A model generated the notes under the pieces. It saw nothing but the letters and a program-made list of their open reading frames with translations. It made no database searches and had not been told where the DNA came from. Made by a program: the position numbers and the translations under genes. Of a stretch of DNA of 7,345 bases, positions 1-6,252 are shown piece by piece; positions within the stretch are counted from its first letter, which is position 1, and each line of letters starts with the position of its first letter. Source of the stretch: Maribacter sp. (GTDB lineage: Bacteria > Bacteroidota > Bacteroidia > Flavobacteriales > Flavobacteriaceae); contig JAHHKH010000060.1 in NCBI GenBank assembly GCA_018679695.1, positions 1 through 7,345 of the forward strand, written 5' to 3'.

Positions 1-1574
1 TCCTTGAATATTTTTTCAGCCTCTTGGTATTTGCCGGCTTTCATTAAGACAGCTCCCAAATTTTGCCTTGTGGGTATATGCCAGGCAGCAGGTTCTGTAT
101 AGGTAAGATCATCTTCTAATAACACTGCGTTTTCAAGGTGTTCTATAGCCTTTGAAACATCACCTTTCAATGCGGCCAATTCCCCGGCCACTACTTCATA
201 AGCTATATTGGCTATTCGATCGGATGTGTTATTCGCTGTAGCTATCAAGGTTTCCAATTCTGGATCTTTTTTGAGGGTAGCTATGGCATCCAATTCTTCC
301 TGGGCCTCTTTTATATTTCCTTTTCTAATAAAAGCGATTCCCCTTGCATAATGTCTTATGAGACTAAGATGTTTAATATCTGCACTCGGAGCAGGGATGG
401 TCAGAATCTCATTCCATTTCCCGAACCGTGTATAGGCCAATAAGGGCGTTGAAGCAAAATCCTGTAAGAAGGTAAGTGTCGCCAATTCTCCAGTTGGCAC
501 TTTTTCAGCGGTTTTCTTGGCGGCGTCAATGGCTATTTGACTATCACCCAATAAACTGGCCGAAGACCATAAAAAATGTATGTTATGTGGGTAATAGGCT
601 AGGGGATAAAGCCCTTGGGAGAAACATTGGGCAATATAATCCTCATCAACCAAAATTGCGGTTTGGTTTACCTTAACTGCGTCTAAATAACGCCCTACTC
701 GAATATAGATATGCGAGGGCATATGTACAATATGTCCCGCTCCAGGCATTAAAGATGCCAATTGATCTGCACTGGAAACCCCAAGATCAGGATAAGGCAG
801 TTCTACCATATGGATATAATAATGATGGGCTCCAGGATTCTCGGGTTCGAGCTTCATTGCCTTTTCTAGGGCAGCTTTGGCCTCTTTGATGTTTGGGGAC
901 GGATTTCCGTCCTTATCCCAATAATTCCAGGGAACCGTATTCATTACAGAAGCAGCATATAAAATTTGGATATTAGCATCTTCAGGATATGTGCTTACCA
1001 CTTTTTCCATTGCAATCATATAGGCCATATTGAGTTCTGCAACATCTTTCGACAAATCTCCGCTATAACGGGCCGATAAAGCTGCAATCATCGCTTGCTC
1101 TTTCGCTGTGGACTTTGCAGCCAGTTTCCGAGCTTTTGCCATGGCCTCATTGATCTTTTTCTTACGCTCCTCATCGGGAAAGGGGTCATTGATATTGGGG
1201 CCTAAGGCAAAGGCCTGCCCCCAATAATTCATCGCGGCATTTGGATCCAAACGAGCCGCTTCCATAAAAGAACGATGTGCTTCTGCATGGTTAAAGGCAT
1301 AGGATAATTTAATTCCTTGGTCAAAAAATGCCTGTGCCCTTTCATTTTCTGTGGAAATTGAAAAGTGAAGGTTTCCCAGATTGTTGAAAAGTGGGGAAAT
1401 CTGCTGTGTGGTATCAACAATGTCCAACATATATTTGGTGGGGGTACACTTGGTAAAACTAAAGGATGCTTTTAGAAAATTGCTTTTTTTGTTTACCGCT
1501 GAATTTTCATTTACAAAATAGACCAGTACCAAAAGTGATACTATTAAAAGTCCCAAACTGATTCTTGTTTTCAT
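1..1574 (-). CDS. Tetratricopeptide-repeat protein, exported or membrane-anchored (C-terminus cut by window edge)
   Basis: The frame opens with ATG at 1574-1572 and runs without a stop to base 3, giving 524 visible codons; the stop lies outside the window. Residues 1-22 are a short basic start plus a hydrophobic stretch (MKTRISLGLLIVSLLVLVYF), read as a signal peptide or membrane anchor; there is no lipobox. The body is helical with TPR-like units: FFDQG at 83-87 through DPNAAMNYWG at 110-119, and at the visible end NLGAVLMKAGKYQEAEKIFK. Family-like landmarks are MNTVPWNYW (211-219), GAHHYYIH (248-255), AGHIVHMPSHIYIRVG (279-294) and PHNIHFLW (329-336). I recognise this pattern from uncharacterised bacterial TPR proteins of roughly 550-600 residues, so only a short tail is probably missing. 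TPRs normally bind proteins, but the clustered histidines hint at a ligand or metal site (inference). No molecular function is known to me. No Shine-Dalgarno is visible; an inverted repeat lies about 30 bases upstream. Confidence 0.88.
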   Translation of the reverse strand, partial: MKTRISLGLLIVSLLVLVYFVNENSAVNKKSNFLKASFSFTKCTPTKYMLDIVDTTQQISPLFNNLGNLHFSISTENERAQAFFDQGIKLSYAFNHAEAHRSFMEAARLDPNAAMNYWGQAFALGPNINDPFPDEERKKKINEAMAKARKLAAKSTAKEQAMIAALSARYSGDLSKDVAELNMAYMIAMEKVVSTYPEDANIQILYAASVMNTVPWNYWDKDGNPSPNIKEAKAALEKAMKLEPENPGAHHYYIHMVELPYPDLGVSSADQLASLMPGAGHIVHMPSHIYIRVGRYLDAVKVNQTAILVDEDYIAQCFSQGLYPLAYYPHNIHFLWSSASLLGDSQIAIDAAKKTAEKVPTGELATLTFLQDFASTPLLAYTRFGKWNEILTIPAPSADIKHLSLIRHYARGIAFIRKGNIKEAQEELDAIATLKKDPELETLIATANNTSDRIANIAYEVVAGELAALKGDVSKAIEHLENAVLLEDDLTYTEPAAWHIPTRQNLGAVLMKAGKYQEAEKIFK

Positions 1575-2165
1575 CTGATTATATTTATTTGTTGTTTATT
1601 GGTCAGATGTAATTTGCCATTATACATCTGGATTAATTTGATGATTTGTGTTGGCTCATTTCATGATGTTAGGTTTTGGATTGTTTTATAAATTTTATGG
1701 TCTCTTCGACTTTTTGGTCAGCTCAATAAGTTGATTATAATATTGATTTTCCTTTTCTTGAAACCCTGATTGCCTTGCTGAAATAGCGACTCCGTAAACA
1801 CTTTTTAATTTATTAGTAATTCAAACGATCCAGAATTCTTCAAACAACATGAGACGTATATGAAGTTTGGAGATTTGTCACAACTATTTAATGGACGCCA
1901 ATCCATTTTGAAAAAAGGGGGATAAAACAATCCTTGGGGAATTGGCGAGGACCGTTTGTCATTAAAGATAACGAATTTAATAAAGTGGATTCCATTCGAT
2001 TAAGATTCTCTACAGAAAGCGTCAAAACTTGCCTATTAAGTACCCTATTTTGTGTAATCGGTAGATTTTCCCTTTCTAATTTAGACTATTTCAACCTATC
2101 GATAACGAAGCGAAACCTACCATTCAAGAAGATTCCGCCTAGTAGTCCATTACCTTATTGTTATC
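1575..2165. other. 591-base intergenic stretch without a convincing gene
   Basis: This lies between the methyltransferase stop and the TPR start, both on the minus strand. I see no RNA gene, no insertion-sequence ends and no hairpin with a T-run that would end the methyltransferase transcript. A plus-strand frame at 1934-2194 starts with TTG, overlaps the methyltransferase end and has unremarkable composition, so I do not call it. A 41-codon minus-strand open stretch ending at the TAA at 1697-1695 (...QEKENQYYNQLIELTKKSKRP) looks mildly protein-like but has no ATG and begins just after a stop. The leader of the TPR gene and any promoter should be in the left half. No clean Bacteroidota promoter (TTTG plus TAnnTTTG) was found. 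Confidence 0.6.
1604..1630. promoter_or_regulatory. Inverted repeat upstream of the TPR gene
   Basis: CAGATGTA (1604-1611) and TACATCTG (1623-1630) are perfect 8-bp inverted arms separated by 11 bases. The inner arm lies 29 bases before the TPR start codon. No T-run follows on the minus strand, so it is not an intrinsic terminator. The hexamer CAGATG occurs again in the same orientation overlapping the start codon itself (minus strand AATCAGATG). Position and symmetry suit an operator or a leader hairpin that could affect translation. That role is inference; the symmetry is seen directly. Confidence 0.35.
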
Positions 2166-3230
2166 TTATGCCCTTGCTTCCAGAATCAAATTAAATGGGG
2201 TTTCCACCACTTTTTTGAACCGATTTAAACCACCGGAAGTAATTACCTCTTTCAATCTTTTTTCACCCGCCTGTGCACCCAGGGCCAGGCCAACCTCCTG
2301 ATTAAGGGAACAAGGGGTGCAGAGCATCGTGGAAAATGCATAAAAAGCACGACCGACCGGATTCAGGTTTTCCGCTAAGGTATCTTTCGCAAAAGGTTCA
2401 ACAACCATACAGGTACCGCCTGGTTTCAAGCTTTCCTTAACATGTGCGCATGCCCCTACAGGATCTCCCATATCGTGTAGACAATCAAAGAAAGTAACAA
2501 AATCATAATCCTCCCCTGGAAAATCCTTTGCAGTGGCAACTTTGAATGTGGCATTGGATATCCCTGCTTCCTTAGCTCTTTGTTTTGCCTTTCGAATGGA
2601 TTTGTCATGAAAATCATAGCCATAAAAGGTAGAATTGGGAAAAGCCTTTGCCATTATCACAGTGGAGGCCGCATGGCCACAACCAATATCGGCTACCTTG
2701 GCCCCTTTTTCAAGTTTTTCGACCACACCGTCCAAGGCGGGCAGCCAGTTCGAAATTAAATTACCCTCATAAGATGGACTGAAGAACTTTTCAGTACCGC
2801 AGAAGAGACAAGTATTATGATCTCCCCAAGAAATACCTTCACCTGTAATGAAGGCCTCCTCCATTTTGGGCTCATCATGGTATACCGAGGTAATCGCATA
2901 AAACGCCCCTGTCATAAATACAGGGCTTTTGGCATCACCGAATACCGCAGCCTGCTCAGGGGTCATTGAGAAGGTATTATTTTGTACATCGTACTCAACA
3001 TAGCCCGATGCCGCCTGGGCCGATAGCCATTCACGAACATATCTTTCTGCCGTACTTGTTGCTGTTGCCAATTCGCTCGAGGTCATTGGACCCGATTCCG
3101 ATAAGGATTTATATAAACCTAGTTTGTCTCCTAAAATAACGAGAGGACCATTTGCCGCAGCTCCCATTTCGGTGACCACCTTACCCAATAGGTCGTGTAA
3201 TTTCGTTTCATTCAATTCCATTAGTTCCAT
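2166..3230 (-). CDS. Winged-helix/class I SAM-dependent methyltransferase (Rv2258c-like)
   Basis: A complete 354-residue protein with no signal peptide, expected in the cytoplasm. Residues about 15-95 form a winged-helix-like region (LGLYKSLSESGPMTSSELA, then RYVREWLSAQAASGYVEY), which in O-methyltransferase-type families usually serves dimerisation and substrate cover rather than DNA binding. The Rossmann SAM domain shows motif I VADIGCGHA (179-187), the acidic end of strand 2 at YDFHD (205-209), FFDCLHDMGDP (247-257) and KPGG (269-272). The C-terminal part has NLNPVGRAFYAFSTMLCTPCSL followed by QEVGLALGAQAGEKRL and ends FNLILEARA, as in the widespread relatives of mycobacterial Rv2258c. The substrate is unknown. 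Cys141/Cys144 and Cys304/Cys307 form two CxxC spacings. The start is ATG 3230-3228; Met4 is an alternative. The gene stands alone, with 378 bases upstream carrying repeats and palindromes, and no clear terminator downstream. Confidence 0.93.
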   Translation of the reverse strand: MELMELNETKLHDLLGKVVTEMGAAANGPLVILGDKLGLYKSLSESGPMTSSELATATSTAERYVREWLSAQAASGYVEYDVQNNTFSMTPEQAAVFGDAKSPVFMTGAFYAITSVYHDEPKMEEAFITGEGISWGDHNTCLFCGTEKFFSPSYEGNLISNWLPALDGVVEKLEKGAKVADIGCGHAASTVIMAKAFPNSTFYGYDFHDKSIRKAKQRAKEAGISNATFKVATAKDFPGEDYDFVTFFDCLHDMGDPVGACAHVKESLKPGGTCMVVEPFAKDTLAENLNPVGRAFYAFSTMLCTPCSLNQEVGLALGAQAGEKRLKEVITSGGLNRFKKVVETPFNLILEARA

Positions 3231-3272
3231 AATAGTATATTTAAGTTATTACCCAGTTACAGTGTAAAAAAG

Positions 3273-3288
3273 AAATATAAATAGGGGG
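3273..3288 (-). repeat. 16-bp direct repeat, proximal copy
   Basis: Plus strand AAATATAAATAGGGGG, which reads CCCCCTATTTATATTT on the coding (minus) strand of the methyltransferase, 42 bases before its ATG. It is identical to the copy at 3421-3436. The A/T part gives TATATTTC (3279-3272), one base off the Bacteroidota -7 element TAnnTTTG, so this may be a promoter or operator. No good -33 element was found at the right distance. Confidence 0.55.
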
Positions 3289-3420
3289 AACTTTCAATCT
3301 ATAGCGATCAAGCGGTATGCCTATTCTTTTAACCTTCCGGTTCGAGCGAATCTAGATGAAATGTAATTCGTTCCCTAGGAGCGTACATCCGGATGATTGA
3401 TAATAGATACCGATGGGGGA

Positions 3421-3436
3421 AAATATAAATAGGGGG
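3421..3436 (-). repeat. 16-bp direct repeat, distal copy
   Basis: This is the second exact copy of AAATATAAATAGGGGG, in the same orientation and 148 bases from the first. The C/G run is one base longer here (AGGGGGGAGG on the plus strand). It lies about 190 bases upstream of the methyltransferase start. Two copies in one intergenic region suggest a protein-binding element or tandem promoters (inference). Confidence 0.55.
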
Positions 3437-3467
3437 GAGGAAAAATATATGTTGCTTCCTAGGCGAT

Positions 3468-3497
3468 TAAAGATAGGAAAATTCGAAGTGCAACAAG
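3468..3497 (-). promoter_or_regulatory. Possible distal promoter for the methyltransferase
   Basis: On the minus strand, CTTG (3497-3494) is followed after 18 bases by TATCTTTA (3475-3468). Compared with the Bacteroidota consensus TTTG and TAnnTTTG, each element differs at one base and the spacing is near the usual 19-21. If used, transcription would start near 3460 and give a leader of about 230 bases carrying both 16-bp repeats. AT-rich DNA produces such matches easily, so this is a weak call. Confidence 0.2.
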
Positions 3498-3498
3498 A

Positions 3499-3538
3499 GT
3501 TAATTAACACCTAAATCGTTAATTAACAAAATGTTAAC
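3499..3538. promoter_or_regulatory. Cluster of AT-rich palindromes (two GTTAATTAAC copies plus TTAACA/TGTTAA)
   Basis: GTTAATTAAC, a perfect 10-bp palindrome, occurs at 3499-3508 and again at 3518-3527. The second copy overlaps TTAACA-AAA-TGTTAA (3523-3537), another perfect inverted repeat that ends in GTTAAC. The copies are 19 bases apart, about two helical turns, which suits cooperative binding of a dimeric regulator. They could also fold into one hairpin with a 10-bp stem and a 9-base loop. It lies between the DUF2007 gene and the methyltransferase, just upstream of the possible distal promoter. The binding role is inference. Confidence 0.4.
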
Positions 3539-3608
3539 TTTACAATTCACCATTTGATGGCAGGAAGATCCAGTTCCTTTAGTCAAGGAAATAATACGAT
3601 GCGCTAGG

Positions 3609-3833
3609 CTATGGTTTTTTAAATTCCTGAATAATTGCCAAGGCCTTTTCTTCCTCATCTTTATGTACATACAAGTCCACCTGGTCCAGCATGGAAGATG
3701 CGAAACCTGCCAATCTTGCCGACTCGGCTTCATCCTTTACGACGGCTTCAATACCAATTCTATGTAATTTGCCAACGATTTGATGGGCCACCATTGAATC
3801 CCCGGTAAAAATCTTTTTATAGTCAGAAGTCAT
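3609..3833 (-). CDS. DUF2007 family small protein
   Basis: A complete 74-residue soluble protein starting at ATG 3833-3831. The features match the DUF2007 family (sometimes labelled putative prokaryotic signal-transducing protein): an early FTGDSMVAHQIVGKLHRIGIEA strand-helix unit (9-30), the central VVKDEAESARLAGFA (31-45), and the closing VDLYVHKDEEEKALAIIQEF (52-71), consistent with a small ferredoxin-like alpha/beta fold. The biochemical role of the family is not established; it is thought to bind another protein or a regulatory ligand. The length is normal for stand-alone members. Its ATG is 11 bases after the stop of the M28 peptidase, so the two are very likely one transcript. The peptidase is exported while this protein has no signal peptide, so direct contact between the mature proteins is unlikely. 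An alternative frame running through this gene on the same strand is a shadow. Confidence 0.88.
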   Translation of the reverse strand: MTSDYKKIFTGDSMVAHQIVGKLHRIGIEAVVKDEAESARLAGFASSMLDQVDLYVHKDEEEKALAIIQEFKKP

Positions 3834-3844
3834 AATTTTAGGTA

Positions 3845-6034
3845 TTACATTGTTGTCATCCCTTGAATATAGGCATTAAAATCATTCAAAGTACCTGCTA
3901 ATTTTTTGATTTGCTCTTCTGCTTCATTCCAGTTCTTTTGTTCAATGGCCTCTCGAACCCCGGGTAGCGTTTTAACCCCATACCCTGTATAGAAGCCCGG
4001 AGCGTAAATCTGGTGCTTGTACCACGATCTGCGTGGCAGGCCCGATTCTGAAGTCAGTACTTGCTCCGCGAGCATCAATTGTTTATTGAGGTCACGACGT
4101 TTCGTGACCGATAAGTCGGCGATGTCCAATTCTGAAAAAGCGGTTACACTCGATTTTAAGGAAGCCATTGCATTCTGTAGTGGGGTAAAATCCAAATAAG
4201 GAACCGCTTCCTTTCTTAACGGATTTTTGAAGGGTTTTCTGGGATCTGCGGCCAATTCAAATACATTCTTGTCTACCATATTGTTGTGCTTTTCCACTTC
4301 CTTCCGCATGGTATCACAGCTTTTCATTACTTCCTCCAAATAGGTAGAAACGGTACTATGCCATTGTTTGAATTCAAAAGGCAGGATATCCGCATTGGCC
4401 AATCGCAGTGAAATTCTCCCAGCAGTATTGGCAAGAGCCACGCCGTATGCAAATTCGGGGTCTTTGAATCGCTTGTAATGTGGATAGGTATCGTAAATAG
4501 TATGGTATTCGCCTCCGGCATTCTCACCTCCAAATCCTAAATTCAAGGCGGCAATTCCCGCATGTTGTATAAATGGGGTGTAATCGGAGCCAGAACCTAG
4601 GGCATAGAGGCTAAAAGCTTCTTTTCCACCATTGACCAAGTTCACGGCACTTCGCCTTTCTTTTATAGAAACCCCTCTCTGGGGATCCTTTACCGTCCCT
4701 GCTACCTCGGCAACCATGGCCTGTAGGGAATGCGATCCGCCGGCTCCCAAGAACCCACGGCCGTTACCATCGGTGTTTATATAGGCAACTACTTTTTGTT
4801 GCAATTCCTTTTTATGGTCCTCGACCCATTCGGTGGATCCGATCAATCCAGGTTCCTCGGCATCCCAGGCACAATATACCAAAGTACGTTTGGGTTTATT
4901 GCCTTTTTTAGCCAATTCGCCAACGGCACGGGCTTCTTCCATCAGGGCAACCATGCCACTAATAGGATCATTGGCCCCATGAACCCATGCATCGTGGTGG
5001 TTACCGCGCATAACCCACTGATCGGGGAAGTCGGTTCCCTTCATTGTAGCAATCACATTATGGGCAGGTTTCAATTGCCAGTCGAATTCCAATTTCAAAT
5101 GTACCTTGGCCGGACCAGGACCAATATGATAGGTAATGGGCAGGCCACCTTTCCATGCTTTGGGAGCAATGGGACCTTCCAAGGCTTCTAATAAGGGCTG
5201 CGCATCTTCATAGGAAATGGGTAGAACAGGGATTTTTGTAATCGTGGGAGCATCCTTCCGGTTCAAGCGTTTTGCATCCTTGGTGGCCCCATAACCGGGT
5301 GTCAGTACATCACCAGGATAGGTAGGCATATCCATCACCGATCCACGTTGTACCCCTGTTTTATTTTTGAATGCTCCTTTAGGATATACGTCGCCCCGTA
5401 CATAACCATCATCCTGGGGATCTGAATAGATCAAACAGCCAATGGCCCCATTCTCTGCTGCCAATTTTGGTTTGATCCCGCGCCAAGAACCTGCGTATTT
5501 GGCAATGACTATCTTTCCTTTTACAGAGATGCCCAATTTTTCCAATTCCTCATAATCCGCTGGAATACCATAATTCACAAAAACCAGTTCAGCCTCAACA
5601 TCCCCATCGGTTGAAAAGGCATTGTAACTGGGGAGCAGGGCATCGCCTTGGGCCGTATATTCATCACCTTCAACGGGTACAGCGGTCAGCTTTGCTTTAT
5701 AAGTAGTAGGGGCTGTTAATTCAACGATTCTTACTTTGGGGAATGGAAACAATACTTGATACGTCTCAATTTTGGTGTCATACCCCCAAGATTTGAATTG
5801 CTTTTGAATCCATTCCGCATTCTCACGTCCAAATTCGGTACCTACCCAATGGGGTTGGGCCGACATTCTTTGCATCCATTTATCGAGGTTCTCAGCATTG
5901 AGTTTAGCTTCGAAGGCGCTTTCCAATTGTTGTTGTTTTTTCGTGTTTTCTTCGGTAAATCCAATAATTGTGGTTTGGGCGTTGACCGCAAAGGAAAAAA
6001 GGATTAAAAAAGAGGTAAAAATAGTTCGAATCAT
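3845..6034 (-). CDS. Secreted M28 zinc metallopeptidase, glutamate carboxypeptidase II-like
   Basis: A complete 729-residue protein. Residues 1-19 are a signal peptide (MIRTIFTSFLILFSFAVNA, cleavage probably before Gln20), so it acts in the periplasm or outside. A PA (protease-associated) domain spans about 120-290, with VKGKIVIAKYAGSWRG and the GCLIYSDP segment. The M28 catalytic domain follows: His346 and Asp356 in NHHDAWVHGANDP, Glu393/Glu394 in WDAEEPGLIGSTEW (general base and zinc ligand), Asp422 in NTDGNG and His511 in EYHTIYDTY. These five positions match His377, Asp387, Glu424/425, Asp453 and His553 of human GCPII/PSMA. The C-terminal TFR-like dimerisation domain covers about 560-729 (GLPRRSWYKHQIYAPG). 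It should remove C-terminal residues from peptides. Arg185 seems to match GCPII Arg210, but Gly684 stands where GCPII has Lys699, so glutamate preference is doubtful. Alignment is from memory. It leads an operon with the DUF2007 gene. Confidence 0.95.
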   Translation of the reverse strand: MIRTIFTSFLILFSFAVNAQTTIIGFTEENTKKQQQLESAFEAKLNAENLDKWMQRMSAQPHWVGTEFGRENAEWIQKQFKSWGYDTKIETYQVLFPFPKVRIVELTAPTTYKAKLTAVPVEGDEYTAQGDALLPSYNAFSTDGDVEAELVFVNYGIPADYEELEKLGISVKGKIVIAKYAGSWRGIKPKLAAENGAIGCLIYSDPQDDGYVRGDVYPKGAFKNKTGVQRGSVMDMPTYPGDVLTPGYGATKDAKRLNRKDAPTITKIPVLPISYEDAQPLLEALEGPIAPKAWKGGLPITYHIGPGPAKVHLKLEFDWQLKPAHNVIATMKGTDFPDQWVMRGNHHDAWVHGANDPISGMVALMEEARAVGELAKKGNKPKRTLVYCAWDAEEPGLIGSTEWVEDHKKELQQKVVAYINTDGNGRGFLGAGGSHSLQAMVAEVAGTVKDPQRGVSIKERRSAVNLVNGGKEAFSLYALGSGSDYTPFIQHAGIAALNLGFGGENAGGEYHTIYDTYPHYKRFKDPEFAYGVALANTAGRISLRLANADILPFEFKQWHSTVSTYLEEVMKSCDTMRKEVEKHNNMVDKNVFELAADPRKPFKNPLRKEAVPYLDFTPLQNAMASLKSSVTAFSELDIADLSVTKRRDLNKQLMLAEQVLTSESGLPRRSWYKHQIYAPGFYTGYGVKTLPGVREAIEQKNWNEAEEQIKKLAGTLNDFNAYIQGMTTM

Positions 6035-6150
6035 AGTTGGTCATTTTATGATTTGAAGATACCATATTTTTTGATTTTTAATCTGCGTTTAAGAAATAAT
6101 CCTAGGACCGCAACCAAGAATTCCTCTATTGGTAAAATAGCCAGGTAACC

Positions 6151-6183
6151 AAAAAATTCCATAACAGCAACTGCTATGGAATT
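6151..6183 (-). terminator. Intrinsic terminator of the histidine kinase gene
   Basis: Read on the minus strand, AATTCCATAGCAG (6183-6171), loop TTG (6170-6168) and CTGTTATGGAATT (6167-6155) form a 13-bp stem with a single G-U pair. It runs directly into a tract of six T (6156-6151). It lies 69 bases past the histidine kinase stop and ahead of the peptidase gene, so it separates the two transcripts. On the plus strand the G-U becomes an A-C mismatch and no T-run follows, so it acts in one direction only. Confidence 0.85.
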
Positions 6184-6252
6184 ATTTAATCTATCCTATA
6201 ATGTAATCTTCTCTAAGTCAAGTCGATGAACAAATACTATAGCTACAAAAAT

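Larger units (their letters stand above)
3231..3608. other. 378-base intergenic region rich in repeats and palindromes
   Basis: This separates the DUF2007 stop from the methyltransferase start. It contains an exact 16-bp direct repeat, two copies of the palindrome GTTAATTAAC with an overlapping third symmetric element, a CATCCGGATG palindrome at 3386-3395, and a weak hairpin (TTCCTT/AAGGAA, 3574-3590) soon after the DUF2007 stop. That hairpin has no T-run, so I do not call it a terminator. A minus-strand frame that continues from inside the DUF2007 gene down to 3500 is out of frame with it and looks like a shadow. The only other frames I noticed, on the plus strand, are 11-12 codons long. The content points to control of the methyltransferase rather than to another gene. 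Confidence 0.65.

Noticed and set aside
1695..1820. 41-codon minus-strand stretch ending QEKENQYYNQLIELTKKSKRP
   Set aside because: It reads somewhat like protein but has no ATG/GTG start, follows a stop directly, and is too short to tell from chance.
1934..2194. 86-codon plus-strand frame in the intergenic gap
   Set aside because: It starts with TTG, has no recognisable family features, and its end overlaps the well-supported methyltransferase on the other strand.
3331..3355. tRNA T-arm-like GGTTCGAGCG
   Set aside because: The bases on either side do not form the 5-bp T-stem and no acceptor, D or anticodon arms are present.
3574..3590. TTCCTT-AAGGAA hairpin after the DUF2007 stop as terminator
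   Set aside because: The stem is only 6 bp and no T-run follows on the minus strand; an overlapping AGGAA/TTCCT hairpin competes with it.
3500..3733. 77-codon minus-strand frame overlapping the DUF2007 gene
   Set aside because: It is out of frame with a clearly recognisable DUF2007 protein, and its Trp/Cys/Met-rich composition is typical of a shadow frame.
4730..5191. 153-codon plus-strand frame inside the peptidase gene
   Set aside because: It is wholly antisense to the catalytic and PA domains of the M28 peptidase and resembles no known family; other frames within the peptidase and kinase genes were dismissed likewise.
3374..6107. Recurring CCTAGG hexamers in intergenic DNA (3374, 3458, 6101)
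   Set aside because: The hexamer also occurs inside the peptidase gene near 4598 and has no consistent flanking sequence or position relative to starts.
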